A stretch of DNA of 64,000 nt from Streptomyces cacaoi (lineage in GTDB: Bacteria; Actinomycetota; Actinomycetes; Streptomycetales; Streptomycetaceae), in the NCBI RefSeq assembly GCF_006539165.1, contig NZ_BJMM01000006.1, positions 62,001-126,000 of the forward strand. The letters are read 5' to 3'. Below the pieces are notes generated by a model. The model ran no database searches. It was not told the DNA's origin and saw only the letters and a program-made list of their open reading frames with translations. Below, piece by piece: positions 18,146 to 27,514 of this stretch (positions are counted from its first letter, which is position 1; every line of letters begins with the position of its first letter). The translations under genes were made by a program, and so were the position numbers.

Positions 18146-19609
18146 ATGCCCAGTAATTCGACCGGCCAGATCCTCGCCATCGTCCTCGCCAGCCTGCTCG
18201 TCATCGCGCTGGGCGCCCTGCTGTCGATGTACTTCGGCAGACGCGCGAAGAACTCCGACGACTGGCTGGCGGCCCCCGAGTCGCTGCCGCTCGGCGTCGT
18301 CGTGATCACCCAGTTCGCCACCGCGGTCGGCGGCGGTGTCCTCATCGCCCACGTCGGCATCGCCTACTCCGCCGGCTGGTCCGTCTTCGCCTACGAGGGC
18401 TGCGTCCTGCTGGGCTTCCTGGGCCTCGCACTCATCGCCCGATGGCTGCGCCAGCAGCGGTTCACCACGATCCCGGACATCATCGGGCGGCTGTTCGGCG
18501 CCAGCAGACCGGTCACCGCCATGGCCTCGATCGCCGCGCTCATCGTGCCCTTCGGCTGGCTGGCCACCCAATTCGTCGCCTTCGCCAAGCTGTTCGGGGA
18601 GCTGACCGGGATCTCCTCGACCGTCCTCATCCTCACCGTCACCGCAGGCTCGCTCATCTTCGTGCTGCCCGGCGGGCTGACCTCGGTGGTGTGGACGGAC
18701 TTCGTCTTCGGCATCTTCAAGATCGTGATGTCCCTGGTGGTGGCCGGCTACGCGCTGCACCTGGCCGGCGGCTGGAGCGGTATGACCGCGCGGGTGCCCG
18801 ACGGGCTGTGGCGGCCCGGTGGGCTGACGGCGGTCGGCGGGGAACAGATCGGACTGTGGGTGGCGGCGATCGTGCCCGGCACGCTGACCAACCAGCTGTA
18901 CTTCCAGCGGGTGTTCGCCACCAGAAAGGTCTCCGACGCGCGCCGCGGACTGGTGCTGTCCGGGGTGACGATCCTCGTGGGCGGTCTGTACGCCGGCTGC
19001 ATCGGCCTCGCCGTCCGCGCCATGAAACCCGACCTCGCCAACCCGGAGGAGGCGGCGGGCTGGCTCATCACCCGGCTGCCCGCGGTGCTCCTCGTCGTCT
19101 ACGGCGCCTTCCTCGTCGCGACGATCATCTCTACCACCGGGGCCGCCCTCCAGTCCGTCGTCGCCAACGTCATCCGCGACCTCTACCAGAACGTGCTGGA
19201 GCGCCGCACCGGCGACCGGACGACCGTCACCCTGTCACGGGTGGTCACCGTGCTCGTCGCCGCGCTCGCCGCAGGTCTTGCCATCGCCTTCCCGAGCGCC
19301 CTGGACTGGCTCGTGGCCAGCTACGCCTACTCGGCCGCGGCCCTCGCGGCCCCCGTCTTCGTCGGCTATCTGCTGCGCACGCGCTGCGCACTGCGGCCCG
19401 CGGCGGCGCTCGGCAGCATGCTCGCCGGTGTCGTCGGCTGCGGCGCCGCCCAACTCGCCGGTACCACCGTGCCGTACGCCGTCTACGGCATCGCGGCCTC
19501 CGTGCTGGTCCTGCTGGCGCTGACCGTGCCCGGCGCCGGCCGAAGGCGCGCAGACGCACCGGAGCACACCGGTCCGGCGCCGAACCTGCCGTCTCCCACC
19601 GAGAGCTGA
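18146..19609 (+). CDS. Sodium:solute symporter, SSS family (487 aa)
   Basis: Thirteen or so hydrophobic segments fit the LeuT-like SSS fold. Recognisable parts are the first helix with MYFGRRAKNSDDWLAAP, the AVGGGVLIAHVGIAYSAGWS unwound region, and WTDFVFGIFKIVMS. SSS proteins import proline, pantothenate, choline-like or sugar substrates with sodium. GGAGG lies six bases before the ATG. It is flanked by two amine-oxidase genes and a GntR regulator, so an amine or imino acid is the probable cargo. Confidence 0.92.
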   Translation: MPSNSTGQILAIVLASLLVIALGALLSMYFGRRAKNSDDWLAAPESLPLGVVVITQFATAVGGGVLIAHVGIAYSAGWSVFAYEGCVLLGFLGLALIARWLRQQRFTTIPDIIGRLFGASRPVTAMASIAALIVPFGWLATQFVAFAKLFGELTGISSTVLILTVTAGSLIFVLPGGLTSVVWTDFVFGIFKIVMSLVVAGYALHLAGGWSGMTARVPDGLWRPGGLTAVGGEQIGLWVAAIVPGTLTNQLYFQRVFATRKVSDARRGLVLSGVTILVGGLYAGCIGLAVRAMKPDLANPEEAAGWLITRLPAVLLVVYGAFLVATIISTTGAALQSVVANVIRDLYQNVLERRTGDRTTVTLSRVVTVLVAALAAGLAIAFPSALDWLVASYAYSAAALAAPVFVGYLLRTRCALRPAAALGSMLAGVVGCGAAQLAGTTVPYAVYGIAASVLVLLALTVPGAGRRRADAPEHTGPAPNLPSPTES

Positions 19610-19725
19610 GGCGCCCGGCGTCGGCACCCCCGGGCTGCCGGTGCCCGGCACGAACCGGTGCACAGCGAGAGTGGACGCACATCGACCGTTGACCGAAGAG
19701 GACGGAAGAGGAAGGGAAGCCACCC

Positions 19726-20886
19726 ATGCGTGTTGCTGTTGTCGGACTCGGAGTCGTCGGAGCGGGCGCGGCCAGGGCGCTGGCGCTCGCGGGCGCCGAG
19801 GTGACGGTGTTCGAGCGGACGGCCCCGGCGGCCGGCACCACCGGCACCTCGTTCGCCTGGATCAACTCGCACCAGAAGAACCCGCTCGCCTACCACGAGC
19901 TGAATGTGGCCGGGATGGCCGAGCACGAGCGCCTCCAGGAGACCGGCGGCCAGTGGTTCTTCCGGGGCGGAAACCTGGAGTGGGCCCACGAGGACGGCCG
20001 GGAACGCCTCGACGCGGCCGTCGCCGAACTGCGCGGCCGTGACTACCCGGTGGAGTGGATCACCGCGGACCGGGCCCGGAACCTGGTGCCGGATCTGCGT
20101 GTGCCGGCCGCCGTCCGGGACGTCGCCTGGTACCCGCGGGAGGGCTACGTCCTGCCCGTCGCGCTGCTGGCCCGGCTGTGGGGCGAGGCGCGGGACCACG
20201 GCGCACGGCTGCGCTGCCCCGCCGAGGTCACCGGCCTCGACCAGGAACGCACCGGCGTCTCGGTCACCCTGGCGGGGGGCGGCACCGAACGGTTCGACGT
20301 CGCCGTGCTCGCGGCCGGCCGCTGGAGCGAGTCCGTCGCCCGGTTCGCCGGCATGTCCCTGCCCATGGCCGACCCGGAGGCGCCCGGCTCCGCCACCGTC
20401 GGATTCCTCGGCTACACGGCACCGCTGGCCACGCGCCTCGGCAGCGTCCTCACCACACCCGAGCTGAACGTGCGGCCCGACGGGGGCGGGCGGCTCGTGG
20501 TGCAGGGCCTCGACCTGGACGCCGGCGCCGACCCGGCCGCGGTACCGGCCCCGGACGGGCCGCAGGCCCAGGAGCTGTGCACGCGGCTGCGGAACCTGCT
20601 GGAGGGCACCGAGGGCGCGCACCTGGAGTCCCTGCGCGTCGGCCAACGCGCCCTGCCCGGCGACGGGTTGACCGTCGCGGGCTTCGACGGCGGCGGCACG
20701 GTCTACGCGCTCGCCACGCACAGCGGCATCACCCTCGGCCCGCTGCTGGGCCGCCTGGCCGCCGAGGAGATCGTCACCGGTCGGGAGCGCCCCGAACTGG
20801 GCATGTTCCGCCCGACCCGGTTCGAGGGCGTCGACCGCGACACCCTGCCCCCGCCCGTCCCGGCCCGGTTCGCCGGCCAGCAGTGA
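19726..20886 (+). CDS. FAD-dependent oxidoreductase, DAO family (386 aa)
   Basis: This second DAO-type flavoprotein has the N-terminal motif VAVVGLGVVGAGAARALAL. It continues with FERTAPAAGTTGTSFAWINS, a region shared with D-amino-acid dehydrogenase-like and glycine-oxidase-like enzymes. The C-terminus has YALATHSGITLGPLLGRLAAEEI, the usual second FAD contact. It is the last gene of the GntR operon, 116 bases after the symporter. The exact substrate is unknown; a consecutive N-demethylation or deamination step is plausible. Confidence 0.85.
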   Translation: MRVAVVGLGVVGAGAARALALAGAEVTVFERTAPAAGTTGTSFAWINSHQKNPLAYHELNVAGMAEHERLQETGGQWFFRGGNLEWAHEDGRERLDAAVAELRGRDYPVEWITADRARNLVPDLRVPAAVRDVAWYPREGYVLPVALLARLWGEARDHGARLRCPAEVTGLDQERTGVSVTLAGGGTERFDVAVLAAGRWSESVARFAGMSLPMADPEAPGSATVGFLGYTAPLATRLGSVLTTPELNVRPDGGGRLVVQGLDLDAGADPAAVPAPDGPQAQELCTRLRNLLEGTEGAHLESLRVGQRALPGDGLTVAGFDGGGTVYALATHSGITLGPLLGRLAAEEIVTGRERPELGMFRPTRFEGVDRDTLPPPVPARFAGQQ

Positions 20887-21739
20887 CCGCGGGCCCGCCT
20901 TGCGGGTCAGGAACGCCCTGTGTCCCGTACGGGGGGGCGCTGGGCGGGCGCGGGGCCCGGAGAGCGCCCCGAGCCGTGCGGATGGAGCCCGCAGCGGGGG
21001 TGTCCCGACGCGTTCAAGGCCGGAGCGTGCCCCGTGGCGGCCCGCCTCGCCCACGGGCGCGGGCCAGGGACCCACGGGCGCGGGCCAGTGGCTACGGGCG
21101 CGGGTCAGGGCTCGGCTACGGCACGGCCTCCGGTCCGAGCGATCCGTCCCGGCTTGCGCCCGGTTCCCTCCCGGCGGGGCGGAGTGCGGCGTGCGGCCCC
21201 CGTGTGCGTCGGGCCGAGCGAGGTGCACATGCCGCAGCCGTACAGGAGCAGTGGCCCCCGACCGCCGGTGGGGCGGTGCCCACGACGACGGCGATGACGA
21301 CGGCGACATCGGTGCCGGTGCCCGGTGGGCCCTGCTTCGGGTGTTCCCGCGTGCAGGGGCGGCCGGGCCTGTCCGCCCGGTGGACCACCGTCAGGGTGTC
21401 GCCCCTCCGGTGTTCCGCGCGGCCGGGAAGCGTAGCGGTGGCCTGCGGCTCTCCGGTCCGGACGGCCCTTCCCGGGCCCGGGCGCATCGAACCAGGCGTC
21501 TCGGCGGGACGCGGCCTTCCCGGATCACGCGGCTCTGCTCGCCGGTTCGGCGTCGTGGAACGGCGGCCGGTGGCCGATGTGGTGCCTGATCGGCTCCTCG
21601 CGTCGCGTTCTCGTGGAGCGACCGTCCGCGGTTCGGCGCCGGGCGGGGCCGAGCCGCGGCGCGAAGCATGCGCGGGCTCCCGGCCCGCAGCCACGGACGC
21701 CAGGCCGCCGGTCGCGCGGGCGGAGAACGGGGAAGCCGC
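20887..21739. other. Long intergenic region with a short tandem repeat
   Basis: About 850 bases without a gene I can defend. The open frames here have biased, low-complexity translations and no family motifs. Three tandem units of about 20 bases with the core ACGGGCGCGGG occur at 21051-21111. No RNA gene is recognisable. Confidence 0.45.
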
Positions 21740-22357
21740 CTACCCGGAACGCTCGGGCAGACCGGTGGTCAGCAGGGAGAAGGCGTGCTCCAGCCGGTCG
21801 GTGTGGGCCCGGCCGATCTCGGCGAGGTCGCCTCCGGCCAGCCGTTCCCGTGCCGTCCGAACGGCGACCGTCCGGTAGGCGGCGACGAGGAGGGCCGCGG
21901 TCAACGCGCTGTCGCCGTCGAACCGGGGGTCGGCGCCGAGTTCGTCGGCCAGTGCGCTCTCGATCTCGTACTCGAAGACGCGGAGCCGTGACAGCAGCGC
22001 GGGCGAGTCCCTGACGGTGCGCAGGAACGCATCGGCGTCGGGGGCCAGCCCCGAGAGCGGGTGTTTCTGCGCGGCGAGCGCGAGCGCCTCCCGGCGGAAC
22101 GCTTCGACGGGGTCGACGTCGTCGGCGCGCTCACGCATCACCGTACGGACGAGGTCGACGGCGTCAGGGATGCGGTCGAACAGCAGGTCTTCTTTGCGGT
22201 CGAAGTGCGTGAAAACCGTCACCTTGGACACGCCGGCGGCCGCGGCGACCTCGGTGATGGTCACGTCCTCGAACCCGCGCTTGAGGAACAGGTCGGTCGC
22301 GACCTCGGCGATGCGGGCCCGCGTCCGCGCTCCACCACGGTCTCCTCGTTTCGGCAT
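21740..22357 (-). CDS. TetR-family repressor (205 aa)
   Basis: The helix-turn-helix is classical: ARIAEVATDLFLKRGFEDVT, ITEVAAAAGVSKVTVFTHF, then DRKEDLL. The ligand domain is of the MftR/AcrR-like C-terminal type (LRTVRDSPALLSRLRVFEYEIE). It is divergent from a flavin monooxygenase, with two tandem TTAC-N3-GTAA palindromes in the 69-base gap, so it very likely represses both genes. Confidence 0.92.
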   Translation of the reverse strand: MPKRGDRGGARTRARIAEVATDLFLKRGFEDVTITEVAAAAGVSKVTVFTHFDRKEDLLFDRIPDAVDLVRTVMRERADDVDPVEAFRREALALAAQKHPLSGLAPDADAFLRTVRDSPALLSRLRVFEYEIESALADELGADPRFDGDSALTAALLVAAYRTVAVRTARERLAGGDLAEIGRAHTDRLEHAFSLLTTGLPERSG

Positions 22358-22372
22358 GTGGCAAAGGTACCT

Positions 22373-22410
22373 TCACCGAGTTAGGCTTACCAAGTAAACT
22401 TACTGAGTAA
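22373..22410. promoter_or_regulatory. Tandem TetR operators
   Basis: TTACCAAGTAA (22387-22397) and TTACTGAGTAA (22400-22410) are two palindromes offset by 13 bases. A weaker third copy (8 of 11 matches) lies at 22373-22383. The AT-rich block sits immediately before the ribosome site of the monooxygenase. Confidence 0.82.
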
Positions 22411-22426
22411 AGCTAAGGAGATCGGT

Positions 22427-24052
22427 ATGCGGCACACTGATGTGCTCGTCGTCGGAGCGGGGCCCACCGGGCTCTTCCTCGCCGCTGAGCTGGCACTCAG
22501 CGGGGTCGGCGTGCGGGTCGTGGAGCGGTTGGAGGAGCCCGATCCGACGATCAAGGCCGGATCGGTCAACGTCGCCAGCGCCGAGATCCTCGACCGGCGC
22601 GGTCTGCTGCCCGCCGCGGAGAGTGTGCAGCGCCGTCTGCTGGCGTCCGCGGGGACGTTCGCCCGGGAGGGCGCGGAGCGCGAGGACGGGCAACTGGACG
22701 GGCTGGAGCGGGCGTACCGCCGCTTCCCGGTCGTCGGGCACTTCGCGGGCATGCTGTTCCGCGACGACCTCGTCGATCAGGACGACCCGGCCCTGGCCGC
22801 GCACACGGCGGTGGCGAACGGCGTCCTGGTGCCCCAGCGTGACCTTGAGGCCCTCCTCGCGGAGCACTGCGCCCGGCTCGGCGTCGAGATACGCCGCGGT
22901 GTCGAGGTGCGCGGGCTGCGGGGCACGGGCGCGGACCGCACGGGCGGCGCGGACGACACCGGTGTCGTGGTGGAGACCAGCGAGGGCGACATGACCGCCG
23001 CGTGGCTCGTCGCCGCCGACGGCGGTCGCAGTGTGATCCGCAAACAGCTCGGCGTCGCATTCGACGGCACCGACCCGCAGATGGTGGGCTACCAAGCCAT
23101 CGCCGACTTCGCGGACGCGAGCGGGCTGAAGCGCGGATGGACGTGGACGCCCCGCGGTGTCTACTCCTACGGGCCGGTCCCCGGACGCATCCTCGTCGCC
23201 CGGTTCGCTCCGCAGCCGGCCGACCGGAACGCGCCGGTCACGCTGGAGGAGTTGCAGCGCGTCGTACGGGAGGTCACCGGCACCGACGTGACCCTCACCG
23301 GTCTCCGGGGCCGCGCCACCCGGTGGTCGGACAACGCCCGGCAGGCCCGCACGTACCGGCACGGCCGGGTGCTGCTCGCGGGGGACGCCGCGCATGTGCA
23401 CTCGCCGTTCAGCGGGCAGGGTCTGAACCTCGGCCTCGGAGACGCGGTCAACCTCGGCTGGAAGCTCGCCGCCACGGTCCAGGGCCGGGCCCCGGACGGG
23501 CTGCTCGACACCTACGAGAGCGAACGCCGGCCCGTCGCTGCCTGGGTCCTCAACTGGACGCGGGCCCAGGTCGCTCTGCTGCGCGGGGACGAGCAGACCG
23601 CGCAGCTGCGGAGCCTCGTCCGCGACGAACTGCTCACCGTTCCCGGGGCGATGAACCGCGTGGTGGCGCTGTCCTCTGGGATCATGCAGCGGTACGACGT
23701 CGCCGAGGAGCCCGTGCCGCCGGTCGGATCGGTTGCCGGCGACGTCGAGCTCGCCTCGGGCGGCCGGCTCGCCGACCATGCGCACGACGGCCGCTTCGTG
23801 CTCGTCGACCGCTCGCCCGACGGCCGCTTCGGCGCGGTGGTTCGCCCGTGGGAGGACCGGATCGCCTGCGTTTCCGATCCCGCTGCCGACGCATCGCTGC
23901 CGAGCCTGCTCGTACGTCCGGACGGCGTCGTCGTATGGGCGGCGACGGAGGACGCCGCAACTGTCGATGCCGACGCCCGGACGCGGCTCGACGCGGCGCT
24001 CCGCCGCTGGGCCGGTGCGCGAGAGGCGTGCCCGTCGGCGCCCGGTCGGTGA
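22427..24052 (+). CDS. FAD-dependent aromatic monooxygenase (541 aa)
   Basis: This class A flavin hydroxylase resembles the rifampicin-monooxygenase/pentachlorophenol-hydroxylase group. The motifs are complete: VLVVGAGPTGLFLAAELALS, the DG motif AADGGRSVIRKQLGV, and LLAGDAAHVHSPFSGQGLNLG followed by DAVNLGWKLA. A thioredoxin-like tail ends in LLVRPDGVVVWAATED. It is induced presumably when the divergent TetR at 21740 releases its tandem operators. It lies just left of the biosynthetic cluster but shows no operon link to it, so I treat it as a separate detoxification or resistance gene. Confidence 0.88.
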   Translation: MRHTDVLVVGAGPTGLFLAAELALSGVGVRVVERLEEPDPTIKAGSVNVASAEILDRRGLLPAAESVQRRLLASAGTFAREGAEREDGQLDGLERAYRRFPVVGHFAGMLFRDDLVDQDDPALAAHTAVANGVLVPQRDLEALLAEHCARLGVEIRRGVEVRGLRGTGADRTGGADDTGVVVETSEGDMTAAWLVAADGGRSVIRKQLGVAFDGTDPQMVGYQAIADFADASGLKRGWTWTPRGVYSYGPVPGRILVARFAPQPADRNAPVTLEELQRVVREVTGTDVTLTGLRGRATRWSDNARQARTYRHGRVLLAGDAAHVHSPFSGQGLNLGLGDAVNLGWKLAATVQGRAPDGLLDTYESERRPVAAWVLNWTRAQVALLRGDEQTAQLRSLVRDELLTVPGAMNRVVALSSGIMQRYDVAEEPVPPVGSVAGDVELASGGRLADHAHDGRFVLVDRSPDGRFGAVVRPWEDRIACVSDPAADASLPSLLVRPDGVVVWAATEDAATVDADARTRLDAALRRWAGAREACPSAPGR

Positions 24053-24385
24053 GGGGCCCTCGGCGGCCGTGGTCGTCCCGGGGGCCGGGGCGCCTCTCCG
24101 GTCCGTGTCGGCCTGACCGCGAGCGCGGCGACGGGGCTGCCGTTCGAGGGCGGGGGCCCGGCCGTGCCGGTCTCCCCGTCGGCCGCGGCTCTGCTCGTCG
24201 GCCGCGGTGAACTCCGGGCCGTGCAGGGGGAGATCTCCGGGCCCGCGGCGCCGGGAATTCCCGGGTAATCGGGCGGCGGGCGGCCGGTGCGGTGCGGGTG
24301 TTCCCGGGATTACCGGGCGTTTCCCGGGGCGTCGCTAGAGTCGGGCCACTGTACTGCGGGCCGACCTTGCGAGGTTTACTGAGCG
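24053..24385 (+). other. Upstream region of the IleRS-like gene
   Basis: A 330-base leader region. GGTAATC (24264-24270) and GATTACC (24308-24314) form a long-range inverted repeat embedded in CCCGGG-rich sequence, and GGGAATTCCC is a small palindrome just before. A -10-like TAGAGT is at 24336-24341. I found no T-box core (GGTGGnACCGCG), so the usual tRNA-sensing leader of actinobacterial ileS is absent. Confidence 0.45.
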
Positions 24386-27300
24386 ATGGCATATCCAAGG
24401 GCCGGGGCCGACGGCGTACCCGCGAGACCGCATTTCCCGGACGTCGAACTCGACGTGCTGGACTACTGGGAGAAGAACGACATCTTCCACGAGTCCGTGC
24501 ACGCACGGAATTCCGCCGCCGAGGAATTCGTGTTCTACGACGGGCCGCCGTTCGCCAACGGGCTGCCGCACTACGGGCATCTGCTGGCCGGCTACGCGAA
24601 GGACGTCGTGCCGCGCTACCAGACCATGCGCGGCCGCAAGGTCGAGCGGCGCTTCGGCTGGACCTCGCACGGGCTGCCCGCGGAACTCGACGCGGAAAAG
24701 CAGCTCGGCGTCACCGCGAAATCGGATATCGAGCGGATGGGCGTCGAGCGGTTCAACGAGGTGTGCCGCACCACGGTGATGCGCTACACCGACGAATGGC
24801 GCGACTACGTCACCAGGCAGGCCCGCTGGGTCGACTTCGACGAATCCGTCAAGACGCATGACCTCGACTACATGGAGAGCGTCATGTGGGCGTTCAAGAC
24901 CATGTGGGACAAGGGGCTCATCTACCAGGGGCATTCGGTCTCCTGGTATTGCGCGCACTGCGAGACCCCGCTGGCCAACGCGGAGAGCAGCGGGCGGATC
25001 GACGGCAACGACACCCACCGCGACGTGCCGGGCCGCACCGTGCTCGTCGGCGTCCGTCTGGAGAGCGGCGAGCTGCTCCTGGTGGAGTCCGACGAGCCCT
25101 GGGCGCTGCCCGGCGCCACGGCCGTCGCGGTGCACCCCGACGCCGAGTACGCCGTGCTGGAGAAGGACGGCTGGCGGCTGGTGGTGGCGGCCGACCGGGC
25201 CGCCGCGCACCCCGAGTCGGCGGGCGGACGGGAGATCGCCCGGCACCGCGGCGCCGAGCTGGCCGGCCGCCGGTACACCCCGCTGTTCGACTTCTGCGAA
25301 CCGGCCGACGACCGGCATCTCGTGGTGGCCGAGCGGTCCGTGGACACCGCCGACGGCACCGGAGCCGTGGCCGTCACCCCCTGCTTCGACGAGCACGACC
25401 ACGCGGTCGCCACCGCGGCGGGCGTCGGCCGGATCTACCCCGCCGACTCCCGCGGCCGCTACACCGACGCCGTACCGCCGTGCGCGGGCCGCCCCGTGCT
25501 GGAGTCCACCGGGGCCGTGCTGGAGCTGCTGGAGGCGGGCGGCGCGCTGCTGGCCGACCGGCCGCACACCCGCTCCCGGCCGCACTGCTGGCGCTGCGGC
25601 AACCCCCTGCTGCAACACGCCATCGCGTCCTGGTTCGTCGCCGTCACCCGGATCCGGGAGCGCATGCTCGAACTCAACGAGCGGATCCGCTGGACGCCCG
25701 AGCACGCCCGCGACGGCCAGTTCGGCAACTGGGTGCGCGGCGCCAAGGACTGGAACATCTCCCGCAACCGCTACTGGGGCGCCCCCATCCCGGTGTGGGT
25801 GTCGGACGATCCGGCACACCCCCGCGTCGACGTGTACGGCTCCCTCGACGAGATCGAGCGTGACTTCGGCATCCGCCCGGACGATCTGCACCGCCCGTAC
25901 ATCGACGAGCTGACACGCCCCAACCCCGACGATCCCACCGGGCGTTCCGTGATGCGGCGCGTGCCCGAGGTGCTGGACTGCTGGTTCGAGACCGGGTCCA
26001 TGCCCTTCGCGCAGGTGCACTACCCGTTCGAGAACGCCGAGTGGTTCGAGCGGCACTCGCCGGGCGACTTCGTCGTCGAGTACTACGCCCAGACCCGCGG
26101 CTGGTTCTACAACATGCACGTCATGTCGACGGCGCTGTTCGACCGGCCGGCGTTCGCCAACTGCACCGTCCTGGGCGTCGTCCTCGGCCACGACGGGCAG
26201 GCCATGTCCAAGGCGCGCAACAACTACCTCGACGTCAACGACATCTTCGCCCGCGACGGCTCCGACGCCATGCGCTGGTTCCTGATGAGCTCGCCCCTGC
26301 TGCGCGCCCGCGACCTGGAGGTCACCGAGGCCGGCAGCAGGGAGGCGCTGCGTCAGGTGCTGCTGCCGCTGTGGAACGCCTGGCACTTCCTGTCCCTGTA
26401 CGGCGCCGAGCACGAGGGCCGCTTCCGCACGGACCAGGACCACCCGCTCGACCGCTACCTCCTCGCCAGGACCCGCGACCTCGTCGAGACGACGACCCGC
26501 GCGATGGACGACTACGACCTCTCCCGCGCCTGCACCGCGCTGCGGGAACACCTGGACGTGCTGACGAACTGGTACATCCGCTGCTCGCGCGACCGGTTCG
26601 CCGCGGGCGACCGCGCGGCCGTCGACACCCTGCACACCGCCCTGGAGGTGCTGTGCCGGCTGATGGCCCCGCTGCTGCCGCTGATCACCGAACGGGTGTG
26701 GCGCGGGCTGACCGGCGGCCGCTCCGTGCACCTGGCCTCCTGGCCCGAGCCGGCCGAACTGCCGCACGACCCGGAGCTGGTGCGCACCATGGACCGGGTG
26801 CGCGACGTCGCCTCGACCGCGCTGGGCCGCCGCAAGAGCCATGGGCTGCGGCTGCGCCTCCCGCTGGCCCGGCTGGTGGTGGCGGCGCCGGACGCGCCCG
26901 CGCTGGAGCCCTACACCGGTCTGCTGCGGGAACAGCTCAACGTCAAGGACGTCGTGCTCACCACCGATGTGTCCGCACACGGCCGGATGCGGCTGACCGT
27001 CGACCCCCGCCGGTGCGGGCCGCGCCTCGGCCGCGCGGTGCAGCAGGTCATCCGCGCCGCCGCCGACGACGACTGGACGACGGACGAGGACGGCACCGTC
27101 GTCGCCGCCGGGCACCGACTGCGGCCGGACGAATACGAGTTGAAGCTCGTCGCCGACGGGCCCGGCGGCTGCGCCGCCCTGTCCGACGGGGCGGGACTGA
27201 TCGCCCTCGACGCCGACGTGACCGAGGAGCTGGCCGCCGAGGGCGCCGCACGCGATCTGGTGCGCGTCGTCCAGCAGGCCCGCCGCGAGGCCGGGCTGGA

Positions 27301-27514
27301 GGTCAGCGACCGTATCGCGCTGAGCGTGGACCTGCCCGCCGAGGCGGCGGCACGCATCCGGCACCACGAGACGCTGCTGCGCACCGAGACCCTGGCCGGC
27401 CGGGTGACGTTCGGCCCCTTCACCGGCACCGGCCACGACGGGCTCATCGGCGAGGGCACAGCGGTCCGGGTGCACCTCGACAAGCTCCCCCACAGGAAGG
27501 GAACCCCCGGATGA
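24386..27514 (+). CDS. sbzA: Isoleucyl-tRNA-synthetase-like aminoacyl transferase (1042 aa)
   Basis: This is a full-length class I IleRS homolog. The HIGH signature is HYGH at 62-65, GWTSHGLPAE follows, NISRNRYWGAPIPVW is intact, and an anticodon-binding C-terminal half is present. Two functional sites deviate. The KMSKS loop reads AMSKA (606-610), and the threonine-rich editing peptide of CP1, normally TTTPWTLP, reads SDEPWALP (235-242). Loss of the editing threonines suggests no proofreading. It starts a three-gene operon, overlapping the next gene by ATGA. In the sbz pathway the homolog SbzA transfers isoleucine to a sulfonamide amine; a role in self-resistance is also possible. The assignment is by family and context. 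Confidence 0.85.
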   Translation: MAYPRAGADGVPARPHFPDVELDVLDYWEKNDIFHESVHARNSAAEEFVFYDGPPFANGLPHYGHLLAGYAKDVVPRYQTMRGRKVERRFGWTSHGLPAELDAEKQLGVTAKSDIERMGVERFNEVCRTTVMRYTDEWRDYVTRQARWVDFDESVKTHDLDYMESVMWAFKTMWDKGLIYQGHSVSWYCAHCETPLANAESSGRIDGNDTHRDVPGRTVLVGVRLESGELLLVESDEPWALPGATAVAVHPDAEYAVLEKDGWRLVVAADRAAAHPESAGGREIARHRGAELAGRRYTPLFDFCEPADDRHLVVAERSVDTADGTGAVAVTPCFDEHDHAVATAAGVGRIYPADSRGRYTDAVPPCAGRPVLESTGAVLELLEAGGALLADRPHTRSRPHCWRCGNPLLQHAIASWFVAVTRIRERMLELNERIRWTPEHARDGQFGNWVRGAKDWNISRNRYWGAPIPVWVSDDPAHPRVDVYGSLDEIERDFGIRPDDLHRPYIDELTRPNPDDPTGRSVMRRVPEVLDCWFETGSMPFAQVHYPFENAEWFERHSPGDFVVEYYAQTRGWFYNMHVMSTALFDRPAFANCTVLGVVLGHDGQAMSKARNNYLDVNDIFARDGSDAMRWFLMSSPLLRARDLEVTEAGSREALRQVLLPLWNAWHFLSLYGAEHEGRFRTDQDHPLDRYLLARTRDLVETTTRAMDDYDLSRACTALREHLDVLTNWYIRCSRDRFAAGDRAAVDTLHTALEVLCRLMAPLLPLITERVWRGLTGGRSVHLASWPEPAELPHDPELVRTMDRVRDVASTALGRRKSHGLRLRLPLARLVVAAPDAPALEPYTGLLREQLNVKDVVLTTDVSAHGRMRLTVDPRRCGPRLGRAVQQVIRAAADDDWTTDEDGTVVAAGHRLRPDEYELKLVADGPGGCAALSDGAGLIALDADVTEELAAEGAARDLVRVVQQARREAGLEVSDRIALSVDLPAEAAARIRHHETLLRTETLAGRVTFGPFTGTGHDGLIGEGTAVRVHLDKLPHRKGTPG

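Noticed and set aside
22387..22410. AT-rich block read as a short riboswitch or terminator
   Set aside because: The two palindromes are short, tandem and 13 bases apart between divergent TetR and monooxygenase genes, which fits operators better.
24053..24385. T-box riboswitch before the IleRS-like gene
   Set aside because: The conserved T-box core and specifier-loop features could not be found.
24386..27514. Housekeeping isoleucyl-tRNA synthetase
   Set aside because: Altered KMSKS and editing motifs and its operon with an A domain and GNAT argue for a pathway enzyme; a normal ileS should exist elsewhere in the genome.
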